From Dendrobium chrysotoxum (taxonomy: Eukaryota > Streptophyta > Magnoliopsida > Asparagales > Orchidaceae): a stretch of DNA of 64,000 nucleotides. Each line of letters starts with the position of its first letter. The first letter of the stretch is position 1. The notes below the pieces were generated by a model that was given only the letters and a program-made list of their open reading frames with translations, searched no databases and was not told where the DNA came from. The stretch lies in contig CM034313.1 of the NCBI GenBank assembly GCA_019925795.1, positions 20,138,932 to 20,202,931 of the forward strand, read 5' to 3'. A program made the position numbers and the translations under genes. Below are positions 22,340 to 33,521 of the stretch, piece after piece.

Positions 22340-23883
22340 AATCTTACAAACTCCCTCCATTTAAATAGGATCTCCTAACCATTCTTTTCATAGCAATTAA
22401 CTTTAACAGCATAACTCCCCACAACCTTTTCCTTATAATCAACCCGAGAGCCAAGCTTCATAAAAGATTTATTCATCCCCTTCTTTTTAAGATCTTGATT
22501 TCTATATGATCTTCTACTATTATTCTGAAACTTAACATGGACCCAAGGCCCATATTCAAACTCATCTTGTATCTCTTTATTTGGAATTATACTACCACTT
22601 TTCTTAGGAATATTAGAAGATGGGATGGAAATATTCTTAATATTCTCAAGAATATCAGAAGTCAGAATTTTATTAGCATGAACTAAGTCTTCAGGACATG
22701 GATTAAGCTTGTGACCAATCTTACCATAATTGAAACAAAATGAAGCAATTTTATCATATTCAATTTTTTGGTAAAACCTGCCACTCATTCCTTCCACGCA
22801 AATACCTCCTGTCATTTTACAATCCAGGTTAATTCTCACACAAACTCTAGCAAATTTCCTTCTCCCCCATTTGAACATATTTCCATCATGTAACATAGGC
22901 ATACCAACCTTTGAAGCAATTTTTGTAATATTAACCTCATCCCAACATTGCGACTGAAGATGAGGAAGACATATCCAAACAGGTGATGATAAAACTTTTA
23001 ATGATAAAGGTTAAAACATTGGTGACCGTTTATCAATTCCAACAATATGCCAACCCACATACCACAGTCCTCCATTCAAAACTCCATCCATAGCTTCATT
23101 AGACTAGAAGGAACACAAAATCCAATCTAAAACCAATGATGTTAAATGGAACCTTCCAAATTTACTCCACTATCTTCTTAATTCCATACTACAATAAGGA
23201 AAAGGAACATTTTTACCCAACACTTTCACAACCAATGAATTTTTCAAAACTTAAGCATTTGCACTTTCAATTTTAGAATTGAGTTTAATAGCAATTCCAT
23301 CATCAGACATCTTAGAAGACATAGAATTAGGATTAATTCTGATATGGGGATTACTATTCCATGAATTAGCAAAATTCCAATTATGCAAGGAATTTACTAT
23401 ATTCATCAAACTACTCATTTGATTTTTGTCACAATAATCAACATGATTATCAGTAATGTTAGCACCACCATGATTTATTTCAGAAGATGAGTTATCAAAC
23501 TTATGAGATAAATTTACAATCACAGGCAAATCAGCATTTAAAGAATTATCAGACATAAATCTACTAACTTTTAAATTCAAACCTTATGACGAAGCTTCAA
23601 AGTCATTCATCTCTGGATTTTGAATCTTAATCTGCGATTGATTGTCCTTTAAAATCTTCTATTCTTCCACAATCTTCTTCCTTTTCCTTCAACTAGGGAA
23701 CTTTGTTGATCAGGCAACTAAAATCTTCCTCTAATAACAAGAGAGGAATTTTTGAATCACACTCTTCCATCATGTATCAAAATATAATTCTTGATGCTCC
23801 ATTTCACAATGAAGAATTAAAATTCTTTGAAAACCCTTGAGTATTACTAGAAGAGATGATAGTCAGTGATCATCAGTGGCCAT
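22340..23883 (-). pseudogene. LINE B ORF1 (DUF4283-type with zinc knuckle)
   Basis: The ATG at 23883 is likely (MATDDH). The N-terminal part includes the open piece 23580-23251 (ISKMSDDGIAIKLNSK in the reverse reading, leading into DUF4283). The zinc knuckle, in the open piece 22902-22375 near residue 56, reads CFNYGKIGHKLNPC. The second Cys of the CCHC pattern is replaced by Tyr, so zinc binding would fail. Upstream WGRRKFARVCVRINL and GGICVEGMSGRFYQKIEYD match the usual sequence before the knuckle in plant L1 ORF1. Confidence 0.8.
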
Positions 23884-23981
23884 CTTCCTCCATACTAGAA
23901 GTCCCACAAAAAAAATAGGATGAAGAAAATTTGAATTACACCCTTTCTCTCTCTAAAAATGCTTGGACCTTCTCTCTCTAG

Positions 23982-24125
23982 AATCTTAGGGATAGATGAA
24001 ATTCATTCATTCATAAGCCTAGGATTTGTTGATTGATAACTTCAAATCTCATTTGGGGTTATTAATCACGAAAGTTCTTTTAGAACGTAAACTAAATAAC
24101 TTGAATAATTAAAATGAAATCTTCT
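23982..24125. repeat. Direct repeat, right copy, next to LINE B
   Basis: CTTAGGGATAGATGAAATT, CATTCATTCATAAGCC and GATTTGTTGATTGATAAC match the left copy at 17398-17545, though with substitutions and small gaps. The two copies may be parts of an old LTR or a duplication of the insertion site. Confidence 0.55.
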
Positions 24126-25126
24126 AACAAAATACTAAAGCACTAAAACATAAACTTAAATTAAACCCCTTTGGTTTATAACATAAAATTTAACTTGTAG
24201 ATAATCCAAACACTAAGTTACCTAAGACATATCGAAACTACATAACCTTAGCACACACTTTAGAATGGCTCGATAGGACAACTAATTATAGCCATAGTTA
24301 GGGTGATCTGTTTACTTTCTTGCACTTGATGTTGTGGTTTGATAAGATGTGATTATTTATATTTTTTGCACTCTATGATGTCATGTAGATGATCTTATAC
24401 ACATTACACATTATTTCTTAACATTAAACATTATTTTCTTTTGCATGCTTACCTTGTAGGAATGGAGTCATTTTCACTTGTAAATGTAAATGTAAATAGT
24501 GTTGTGTAATTATAAATAGTTATGAAATTCTCAAATATAAATAGCTTATTATAAAGGTATAAAACTCCAAAAGAAATATTTGTTTCTTCCTTTTAAAGAC
24601 TGTTACTTTTTCCAATTTTATAGATGATCCAGAACTACAAGACTTGAAGATATGTCAAAGAACAAATTTCATTTATAAAGATTTGTGTTATTATATTATT
24701 GTAAAAATTTATGCTTGTTTTTTGTGGAGCTTGGCCACCTTACTTTAAAGTTAACACAAAACTATACTTTATAATGGCATTTTTCATAGACTTTCTTTTG
24801 TACTACTTCATTCACTTATACACATGCATTAACTATTTGTAAATGATTAATTAGAAACTACTTGTTTTTCTTAGGTTTCTTGGCATTGCATGCATATTTT
24901 CCCAGACATACATGTTAGCCTCTTAAGATTCTACAATTTTTAATAATTTTACAACCCAACTCCATTAACTATACTTATATACATCTTATACATATATAGT
25001 TTTCCTACAACATCCACAAAATAGTACACACAAGCAGATGGCTAGCTATGATAGGGCCATTATGCTGCCACCTTTTTCTTATAAAATTAACCATTTGAGA
25101 GTGCATTAGTTATTTTTAAAAAGATT
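24126..25126. other. AT-rich sequence, nothing recognised
   Basis: No domain, dyad cluster or terminal repeat is visible in this AT-rich stretch. Confidence 0.3.
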
Positions 25127-25136
25127 AGAGTTAGGA

Positions 25137-25300
25137 AAGGTAGAGGTAGGCCTAAAAAGACTTGGTTAGAAAATATTGGAAATGATCTTTCTTTATTAGA
25201 TTTAAACGAGAATTTGACTTTTAACAGGACACAATGAAGAAAAAGGATTCATGTAGCCGACCCCATGTAGTGGGACAAAGGCTTGATGTTGTTGTTGTTG
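25137..25300 (+). mobile_element. RTE LINE 3' fragment with target duplication
   Basis: This is the extreme 3' end of an RTE LINE on the plus strand. GGTAGAGGTAGGCCTAAAAA encodes the GRGRPKKTW end of ORF2. It is followed by CATGTAGCCGACCCCATGTA, GCTTGATGTTG and a TTG-repeat tail. It is flanked by an 11-bp direct repeat TAGAGTTAGGA (25126-25136, 25301-25311). At ~164 bp it is a severely 5'-truncated insertion. Confidence 0.85.
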
Positions 25301-25311
25301 TAGAGTTAGGA

Positions 25312-26249
25312 TAATTTTTTTTTCAAAATTCATTATTTAGGTGCATTTAAACCTCTAACATCTTTAAATCTTGGATTAAATACTAAACTTCAATCTTCGA
25401 TTCTCATTTAAATAAGAGCTTATCTACCTTATATATATTTGACCTAAAAATCATGGTTTTATAAAATATGATTAGGTGGGTTAGCTGGCTATCCACTCCA
25501 GGTAAACATAAGTCCAAATTTTTACTTATGCATAATTCTTGCATTCCTTCCCCAGGAGGGATATCCAATCGTCTAATAAATTATCAAAGAAAACCTAAAT
25601 TCAATCCTAATAAAAATTGATAAATCCCAACCCTAAAGTTTGTTATAGTGTTTATAGGTTTACCTAGAATCTAAACACTCTCTATCAATCAACCATTCAC
25701 TCTATAAAAGAAGTGTTCAAACTTTAAATTACTCCTAGGTTGTATATTTTAAATTTCAAATACTTTATCAAAATGATTGTAAATCTAAAGAAGTTTAATC
25801 ACAAATTTAATCAAGAGTTTTCTCAACATTCATGATGGGATGTAATTAACTATAGATACTTTACTTTATATGGAACATAAAACCCAGTAAAAATATAAAC
25901 CTTTCTTTAGTTCACTAAATGAGGGTAAAAATCTTTGGACATAAATAAAGTTTTATATTTAGTTAATTTCATTTTATCTTTTGAGATGAATGTTATATAT
26001 TCTCTATTCTAAGTTTGATTTTAATAAATCTTATTTCATTTTTCATAATTATAGGTAAAATCAAGTCTTCCTTTTTAGATGGTATATTATTTGATATGTA
26101 GATTTGATTATAGAAATATAAATCAAAATCCATTGGTAATGTATATTTGTCTACATCACATAATGTCTATATCAAAGGTATTCGATATATTATTTCTTGA
26201 GATATCATTTATTAATAAAACAAGTAGGATAATTTCCTTCATAATCAAC
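25312..26249. other. Non-coding AT-rich sequence
   Basis: No convincing coding sequence was found. The 76-codon frame at 26079-26309 has no recognisable domain and runs opposite to the gypsy relic beginning at 26250, so it is not taken as a gene. Confidence 0.3.
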
Positions 26250-26535
26250 CAACTAATAAGATCCTCCCCCTCCCTACTATACTTTCTCCACCACAAATGG
26301 ACCTTATAATTTAAGCTTAAACTTATAACCCAATTTTTGATGAGGTAAAATTGGTCTTGATAGAACCAAGACCGATCTTCCTACTTGAAATGTTCTCAAA
26401 TGAACCATTAATCATTTGCATCTATCATTTGAGTTTTATTTAGTTCAAGGTTCTACTGAGCTAGTAGACATTCCTCTTCCAAACCATCAAGTTCTTCTAA
26501 TTAAAGTTAAAATTCTTTAGGGACATCCCTCAAGG
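26250..26535 (-). pseudogene. Ty3/gypsy integrase C-terminal relic
   Basis: On the minus strand ELDGLEEECLLAQ, a stop, then NLELNKTQMIDAND are followed by FQVGRSVLVLSRPI and KLGYKFKLKL, then a stop and GPFVVEKV. This order matches the integrase C-terminal part of plant gypsy elements (ELDALDEER..AQ, then the FxxGDLVL box, then the GPYVV..V chromo/GPY-like end). No other pol domain was recognised beside it, so it is an isolated fragment. Confidence 0.6.
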
Positions 26536-26589
26536 GAGAGTCTTCCTCCATTTAGAGGCCTAAGGCAGGATACTTCCAAAATATCCAAA

Positions 26590-28012
26590 GAGAAAAGATA
26601 ACACCCCTATTCAGGGGGAGTTTCTTTCATTTGGATATCCGAACACGAAGATCTAAGGAGTTACAAGAAGACAAAGAAGTGAAGAACGAGAAGGCCCATT
26701 CTCAATGTCACTTGAGTCTTAGGAGTAGAATCCGGGTTGTAGTCAGTGGTACTCGGCAACTTTACTTTTTTGCAGACCCTTGGTTGTATAATTAAGTGGC
26801 ACTTGCCATATGGACTTTCAGTTTGAATATTATATTTAATTGATTTGATTATTTAATTGATTTAATTATTATGTTGATTTCGATATTAGGATTGCATATT
26901 TTTAGTAGTTTCTTTTGGCGCTTTTGCATGTCGATTTTGATTTAGCCTGGAACCCGATAGGAGGCTCGTGAGGGTACGGTCAAACTATTTCTACTCTAAT
27001 TAAAAGATAAAAATGGTAGGCTCAGATAGAAACTCTAATGACTTTAAGAAGTAAGCCCGGACTCACCGGGGGTTTTTCATGCATCATATTGAATTTTCTC
27101 TACCTTGTTAGGCACCTCCCTGCCTGTGAGTTTTGGCAGATCACCTGACCTATTACGGTGCAGTTCTATCCTAGGGGATGTTGTGCAATCACTAGGATAA
27201 AATTTATTTTTAAGCCTAATTTTAAAATTGCTTCATTCTGATTTCAAGCATTTAATCGAGTCAACTAACATGCATTGTATTAGATACAAATTAAAATTGA
27301 GTCTAATTCTTAATTACATTTCTAGCTTAAGCATTTCACCCAACATATATTAAGGGACCAATTAGGAATTTGCTCTAGATGTCGGCCCCGCTTTTCTTAA
27401 ACTAATCTTAAACAGACGTCCCTAATTATTCTTTCATAAATGACCGGACACATAGTTTTGAAGCATTTAGGTGGTTTCTCCCCAATCCAGGCCGGGGTAA
27501 GTCCAGATTGTATTGCATTAGCTAGGATCCGGGTTACTGATTTTCAGTACCCATTTTAGACTTAGGATCTGAGGCAGATCTTCAATCCTAAGACCTCAAC
27601 CTTCGGGAATCTAATTCCCAACTTCTAATAAAATTAATCACTCTAACATTAAATCTTTTTCCATCAAATTCAAGCCCAACACTTAGGATAGGTTGGGGTG
27701 TTTTTTGAAATAATTCAGAATCTCAAAACACCTCCTACCCTTCTTCCTATGACTCCAAAAATAAGTGTTCAACCTTGAACCAATCCCTATTAAAATTCTA
27801 GTCCCTACCTCTTTTGATATCAAACTTTAAAATCTTAAATAAAATTCATATCACTATTTTAATTGAGAGTATTCGTAGGGAATTTTCTAGTTTCCTATGA
27901 TGCAATTAACGATGAGGGCTTGCGCTCGTAGGAGATTTAGAAACCCAGACCAGATTTCAAAATCAAACTTTTAAAACCTTTAATTAATTATCTTTGGGAA
28001 ATAAAAAAAAAG
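26590..28012 (+). mobile_element. Possible Tat-type gypsy LTR
   Basis: The stretch ends in an A-rich run (about 28001-28010), followed by AGTGGCGATC at 28011-28020. Many Tat-lineage LTRs end this way before a TGGCGACTCC-type primer binding site. GGGGGAGTTTC near 26616 could be a polypurine-type element. The left edge and a partner LTR were not found, so the call rests on the right end only. Confidence 0.3.
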
Positions 28013-28408
28013 TGGCGATCATCATTGTCATATTCAAACTATCGATAATGATTAATATCTTCTTTCTTCAGATGGATATATCAATTACAATCGTACCCTT
28101 GATTATGAAATTAATGTTCTCTATCTAGATTATTGTAGTCAAATATTGGATTAAACATCATTTTAATCCTTCAGGATTATACGTAGTTTCTCCTTGAGTT
28201 CGATTATAATAATCAGGATAAATCTTAAGTTTTGAAATCTGAACCTATTAGGGATCGATATGTTCACCTTTTGAGGTGATATATCATTCATAATAAGCGT
28301 TCGATTTAAAATATTAAAAATTCCAGAAATTTTAAGTTTTCCAAAAAAAATTAAATATTTTCAAAACTATAAACTTATATATATTTTTCAATCACATCAT
28401 CCTTGCAA

Positions 28409-29500
28409 TGGCTGATGGAAAGTGCTCAAGGGCTCCCGTAGGAAGTTCTTCTTGATGGCCCATTGATCCCCTCTTCCCTAAAGTAGCTGATGATGAAGCA
28501 TAGCGTCATTACAAGGCTGTCAGGATCTCCACTTCCAAAATCATAAATCAGAAAGTCCTTAACTTCTTGGTACTCAATCTATTAGCTCGCACCACCCTTC
28601 AATTCATTCTTACTCTTACATTCCCATTCAACTTCAAGCTCCTCTTTGAATTTTTTGTAAGCCTTTGAATTAACAATGAGAGCACTTCCCTTTAATCTTA
28701 TGTCAATAGAAGGACCGTACATATCCCATATCAAGACTTTGACCAAATCCTGCAGCTTTCTACCACCGGTGAAAAAGTTCATTGTTTAGCCTTTCTCCCT
28801 GACTATAATTGGAACCCTATCAACACCACCCTTAGGGATTCATCAATAAATTGCCACATTTCTCATGTTAATACTTTGGTTCAAAACACACGAATCATTC
28901 AACACATCCTTCGCAAATCAGTCATTCCAAAAGCTGGCGATATTATAAATATTACACCTCTTCTATCACTCACTACCTATTTTATCATGACTAAAATTAA
29001 TTTTTTTGTAGCTGATCTGATTATTTGATACCTTGAAAACCTTACCTGTATTAGAGATCCTAAACATAAGAAAAAGTCAAATCTTATATTAGGTCACATC
29101 ATTGCCTTTATTCTACAATCCAAATACAACTCCAATTCCCTACACCACCAAACCATCTTCTAATCTTCTATTCCAATAGCTCCTTCCACTTCCTTTATAG
29201 TGCTTGTCACTAAAACATTCATTATGTGGACCCCAAGCTAGAGGAAGCAGAGGGAGGTCCAATACCAGCTCCAACACCAGCACATATACACCAGCCTTCT
29301 CTATATGAGACACTAATTCAAAGATTTGATTAGTTGGAGCCTCATTTTGACTCTTATGTCACAGAGCATCACCAGCAACATGAGATTGATATGGCATGGT
29401 TTGAATAGAAGTTTGCATCCATTCATTATACTTTCAACCAACACCAACACCACCACAACCTGATCAAGGACCTTCTTATTTTTAGCTTGTCTTATTTTAG
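28409..29500 (+). pseudogene. SIRE-like copia ORF3 relic
   Basis: The ATG at 28409 opens a frame with stops that is homologous to the minus-strand ORF3 of the complete copia element (35688-36806). Matching blocks are LARTTLQFILTLTFPFNFKL (versus ASTTLQFLLTLAFPFHSKL), then LLFEFF, and ILRKSVIPKAGDIINITPLL (versus VLRTSIIPKAGDRIHITPLL). GHIIAFILQSK matches GHVIGYILDAK. The region also carries frameshifts near its end. Some plant copia elements have a third ORF downstream of pol, often called envelope-like, whose role is unsettled. Upstream RNase H sequence is absent, so only the 3' end of this element survives. Confidence 0.8.
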
Positions 29501-29588
29501 TTTTAATGTTTGTTATTTTTTATTTTCATTGTCATGTTTGTCTTATTTTTAGTGTTATGCTTAGTTTTTCCTCCTTTTTGGTGATGTT

Positions 29589-29599
29589 AAAAGGAGGAG
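29589..29599 (+). promoter_or_regulatory. Upstream PPT-like purine tract
   Basis: AAAAGGAGGAG, preceded by TGGTGATGTT, corresponds to AAAAGGGGGAG preceded by TGGTGCTATT in the complete copia element (minus strand near 35598-35609). It lies about 230 bp before the true 3' polypurine tract. Confidence 0.5.
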
Positions 29600-29822
29600 T
29601 ACAATGTTGTGGGTAAGTTATAATTTCTACTTTATTATGATTAGTCAACTATTTTTTTTATTTCCTATTCATGATTGTGTATAATTTTAATTCTTCTAAT
29701 TTATTATTTTTTAAACAAAAAAGACTCTCCTTATTTTTAGAAAAACTTAACTAGTAAGGGGAAGCTTAGGACATAGCAAAAAATAATTTGAAATCATAAG
29801 CAATAATGTTTACCATCATTAC

Positions 29823-29834
29823 AAAGGGGGAGAT
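29823..29834 (+). promoter_or_regulatory. Copia 3' polypurine tract
   Basis: AAAGGGGGAGAT sits directly before the LTR start TGTTGCAAATC at 29835. In the complete copia element the same arrangement reads AAAAAGGGGGAGAT then TGTTGAAATC. It primes plus-strand DNA synthesis in reverse transcription. Confidence 0.8.
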
Positions 29835-30226
29835 TGTTGCAAATCTTGACCCTAGTCTTGTGATAATGATGATAATAAATATTATTGGATTCCTTACTAT
29901 GCTATCTTCTTTTATTATTATTATTGCATATTCATGCTTGTGCATTAATATTTTAGGTCCACCGTACACTATGTAAAGTGATCAACTAAAGACTGTATAG
30001 AATAGGGTTAAGTGCCTTTGAGAGCATGTATTTATATATCTATTTATTTCTACTTTTTTTAGTTAAAGTTATGCATTTGGTGGATATTAAACTTGGTGAT
30101 TGTGCACACACACTCAGGGGAGTGAGATAGTGAGAACATTAGATGTGTAATTTTTTGAACTAATTCTACTATACAATCCACATCGTATTATATGATCAGC
30201 TATTCAAAAAATCCTCATAATGGCTA

Positions 30227-31095
30227 CAACAATAACAACAACAACAACATCAAGCCTTTATCCCACTACGTGGGGTCGGCTACATGAATCCTTTTTCTCC
30301 ATTGTGTCCTATTAAAAGTCAAATTCTCATTTAAATCTAATAAAGAAAGATCATTTCTAATATTTTCTAACCAAGTCTTTTTAGGTCTACCTCTACCTTT
30401 CTTAACATAAGTCAAATCTAAGACCTCTACTTTCCTAACCGGGTCATCGGGAGGCCGCCATTTTACGTGACCAAACCATCAAAGGCGACTCTCTCTAATC
30501 TTATCTTCCACTGGAGCTACTCCAACCTTTTCACGAATATGCTCATTTCGTATCCTATCTCTAAGGGTAAAGCCACTCATCCACCTGAGCATCCTCATCT
30601 CTGCAACACTTAACTTAGAATTATGCTTCTCTTTTAATGGCCAACATTCAGCACCATAAAGCATTGCAGGTCTCACCACCATCTTATAGAATTTTCTCTT
30701 AAGTTTGAGGGGTACTTTTCTATCACACAATAAGCCCGATGCATTCCTCCACTTCAACCATCCAACTTGGATTCTGCTGATAATATCCCCATCTATATCA
30801 CCATCACTCTGAATAATAGATCCAAGATATCTAAAACGTGTACTCTTATTAATGACTTGATCGCCCAAAGTCACAATGCCCTCACTAGGTCTATTATTAC
30901 TAAAATTACACTCCATATATTCCGTTTTAGATCTACTCAAGCGAAAACCTTTAGACTCTAAGGTTGACCACCACAATTCTAGTTTACCTTCAACTCCCTC
31001 TCTAGTCTTATCAACAAGAAGAATATCATCAGCAAAAAGCATACACCAAGGTACATCCTCTTGCAAATGTCTAGTGAGAACATCGATGACTAAAG
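30227..31095 (-). mobile_element. RTE-type LINE, 5'-truncated
   Basis: On the minus strand the 3' half of the RTE ORF2 ends with AGGCTTGATGTTG-type sequence and TTG repeats (plus-strand CAACAACAACAAC at about 30232-30250). The insertion keeps only the last ~870 bp. A 22-bp target duplication flanks it, and it sits in a copia LTR. The RT reading frame is largely open. Confidence 0.9.
30260..31095 (-). pseudogene. RTE LINE reverse transcriptase, C-terminal part
   Basis: The open frame 31066-30479 (195 codons) begins within the RT palm. MLFADDILLVD holds the two catalytic Asp residues of the FADD box near residue 11. KLELWWSTLESKGFRLSRSK, TRFRYLGSII and GDIISRIQVGWLKWRNASG follow, then RPAMLYGAECWPLK and the AEMRMLRWMSG end block, as is usual for plant RTE. 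The frame continues after a break toward a GRGRPKKTW-type end near 30385. EN and the N-terminal RT are lost by 5' truncation. It looks younger than the relic at 544-1436. Confidence 0.9.
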
Positions 31096-31649
31096 CAAAA
31101 AATCATCATAATGGCTAATTGGCATAATTAAAGGTATTTGAACTTATCATACTGTATGGTAAAGATCATACAGGATGATTAGTTGAAATTAAGATCTCAG
31201 CTACCAATCATAATTTAGGCAATATTTTAAAATTTAAAATTTATACTAATCATACCAAATAATAATAATGGTAATGTGTGATATAATCAAATCTTGCATA
31301 AATTAATCTTATAATTAAGGGATTAAATTTAGATTAATTACCCCAATCAAATCATATTATAAAATTGGACCAATTATACTGCACGACCCTATCTTTGCAT
31401 GGGATGATATTTACTCGCCACCAATCATATGGGATGATAATCCAATCCAATTAAACTAATCATACTAAATGATGTTTTATATCATACTGCATGATCAATA
31501 CAAATACTTAAAATTATCATATAATGCCTTATTCTTCATATATTACTAACAAGGCTATTTTAACTAATCATACAGTACAATCTGGGATCATACAATATGA
31601 TCAGTGTCGATAGAGTTGAATTCTTAAGGCATTTTATGAATCCTTGTAT

Positions 31650-31985
31650 TTAAGTTCTTTTAATAAACTTGTTTAAAGTCCTTAGCTGTTGGGTTTTCTG
31701 GAGAGAGAACTTGGACAATAGATCTTGGAGAGCTTTGGGAAGGAGAAAGGAGAGTTTGTGGGTGAGGGAAAAGGAGTGTGAGGGCTTTTTATACGGTTGC
31801 TCTGAGTAAGCTTCTGCATTGTTTCCTTCGAACATCTTGCTTGGTTTCTTGGGTGGTTTTGGGAAGAAAATCGTCAGCCCGAAGACCGTCGAGGTTCTCT
31901 GCCTTCACCAGGAAGGTGAAAAAGAGGTCAAGCTTCTCTATCGTACCATGTTGGTGAAAAGATTTTAATGGATTATCTGCCTAGC
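31650..31985 (+). other. LTR transcribed-region block, spurious frames
   Basis: This is the sense counterpart of the region with short open frames in the other copia LTRs (for example 5760-6010 and 33950-34260). It has words such as GGAGAGAGAACTTGG and AGCTTTGGGAAGG. The 61-codon minus-strand frame here is a by-product of LTR sequence. Confidence 0.5.
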
Positions 31986-32280
31986 TATGGGGCTAAAGGA
32001 GAGACAATATGGTTTTGGTGCAATACTAGGAGAGGAGGACTCCATGGAGTGGACGTAGGTCTTTGTTTAACCGAACCACTATAAAACTCTGATGCCTTCT
32101 TCCAAATTTTATTTTTTACAATTTACTTTTTTGCACTTTGATTTTTTAGAAATCGAACCACTATATTGATTTTAGCTATTCATCATCATCATAATTAAAA
32201 CTTTTGTTTCATAATTTTGCTTCTGTGTCGGGTGATAATTTGTTGGTTTTTAAATTATTAAAAATCCCAAAAAATAAAAT

Positions 32281-33516
32281 ATTGTTTTATGTTTAACACC
32301 TAGATAGACTCAAAGCTACCCCACTTGACTAATTTATCAACTATTGTATCTCTATTTTATGATCCATCTTCCAAAACTATTGCACTCATACCACAAATAT
32401 TTATCACAATCCAGCCCAATAGGATGGGTCCTATCATGTTGAGTTATGACAGGAAAATCCCAATATCTAATTTTGGAAATATTTTAGATTTTCTTCACAT
32501 CTACAAATTAAACAAATAATTAACAACAGAACTACTAAAACATCCAGAGTACTAAAAATAAACTCATCCATAAAATCTTTGTCATTTCATGAAAATGTAT
32601 ATATAGGATTTATGTAATAGTACATGGGAACTAAATAGAGAGCAGAGCAAAATATAACCAAAGCTAGTCATGATTGTACAAAAATTAAAATATGGAAATA
32701 CTTGTATACTCAAATTAGATCCCAGACTACTAATCAGTAGGCTCCTCCCCTTCCCAAGATCTTAAAAATAGAATGTAAAATCATAATGAGCTAAAAAAAC
32801 TCAGTAGACCACAAATCAGTAATATGAATTTTCAAATTATTTTTTTATTAAATATTTTCAAAAAATTTAAATATAGTAATAAGTCACTATGCTAAGCAAA
32901 GTAATATAAGTATAGAAGTTACCCAAAGATTAAATTAATAATACTAAGTAGTTAATTAAATTAAAATTCATATTATAAAATTATTCATATTAGTTTTCTC
33001 CTTACCCATAAAAAATCAAAAAATATTTTGGCCCTTTATGACTCCCTTTGTACTTATAGCACTAGAACATGTTCATAAACAAAATTTAAAGTTAATCAAA
33101 AAATTTGGAAAAACTTCTTAGTTTTAAAAAATAAGATATACCTCGATCCTGATAACTTTTCTAACTAGGTCGATGGCTAAAAAAGTCCTGAAGCACCACA
33201 AAACCCCTTCTCTCCCAAATTCCCTCTCTTCTTGTCCTACTCGACAACTGTGATGCTCAAAATGAATGGAGGGGTAGATTTAAAATATTTTTAAAGTGCA
33301 GATAATGATCTGGCATTGTGGTGCTAGTTCATTTTTCAAATATTTTAGGCAACATTGCTAAAATGTCACTATTCAGCCCATAGACGCCACTACAGTGTTT
33401 TGGCGCTCGAACATCTAACATCGAAGCGCTCTAAGAGTAAAATTTTAGATTTCACCAAAATGCATTCCAAACCTCTATGACTCATTCCAAAACACATGTA
33501 AACCATTTTCATACAC
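32281..33516. other. Non-coding target region of the copia insertion
   Basis: No coding domain is recognised. The last part (33290-33430) holds words such as GCATTGTGGTGCTAG, AGACGCCACTACAGTG and TTTTGGCGCTCG. They resemble the GCACTATG-type sequence at 4271-4567 and that at 55080-55440. It may be gypsy LTR or spacer DNA into which the copia element jumped. Confidence 0.35.
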
Positions 33517-33521
33517 CAAAA
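33517..33521. repeat. Target site duplication CAAAA, left
   Basis: CAAAA at 33517-33521 is repeated at 44242-44246, immediately outside the two LTRs. Five bases is the usual duplication length for copia integrase. Confidence 0.85.

Larger units (their letters stand above)
17551..23940 (-). mobile_element. L1-type LINE B, near full length
   Basis: This minus-strand L1 has a 3' poly(A) (a T-run at about 17552-17567 on the plus strand), RNase H, RT and endonuclease (17950-21711) and ORF1 (22340-23883). The 5' region ends near 23940 next to TCTCTCTC-rich sequence. At ~6.4 kb it has the full set of L1 parts. Many stops and frameshifts, and an altered RT active site, show it is dead. Confidence 0.85.
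30205..31117. repeat. 22-bp target duplication around the RTE LINE
   Basis: The sequences at 30205-30226 and 31096-31117 are identical at 21 of 22 positions; both begin CAAAAAATC and end ATAATGGCTA. This is the target duplication of the LINE between them. Confidence 0.85.
29835..32280 (+). mobile_element. Copia 3' LTR, interrupted by an RTE LINE
   Basis: It starts TGTTGCAAATC just after the PPT. It carries degenerate dyads (30180-30200, 31128-31170, 31380-31610) and, in sense orientation, GGAGTGGACGTAGGTC and CGAACCACTATAAAA near 32040-32090, the block shared by every copia LTR in the window. The 3' end has decayed and is lost near 32280. The RTE LINE at 30227-31095 splits it. Confidence 0.7.

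Noticed and set aside
28582..28782. 66-codon minus-strand frame
   Set aside because: It is antisense to the copia ORF3 relic, which explains the region better.
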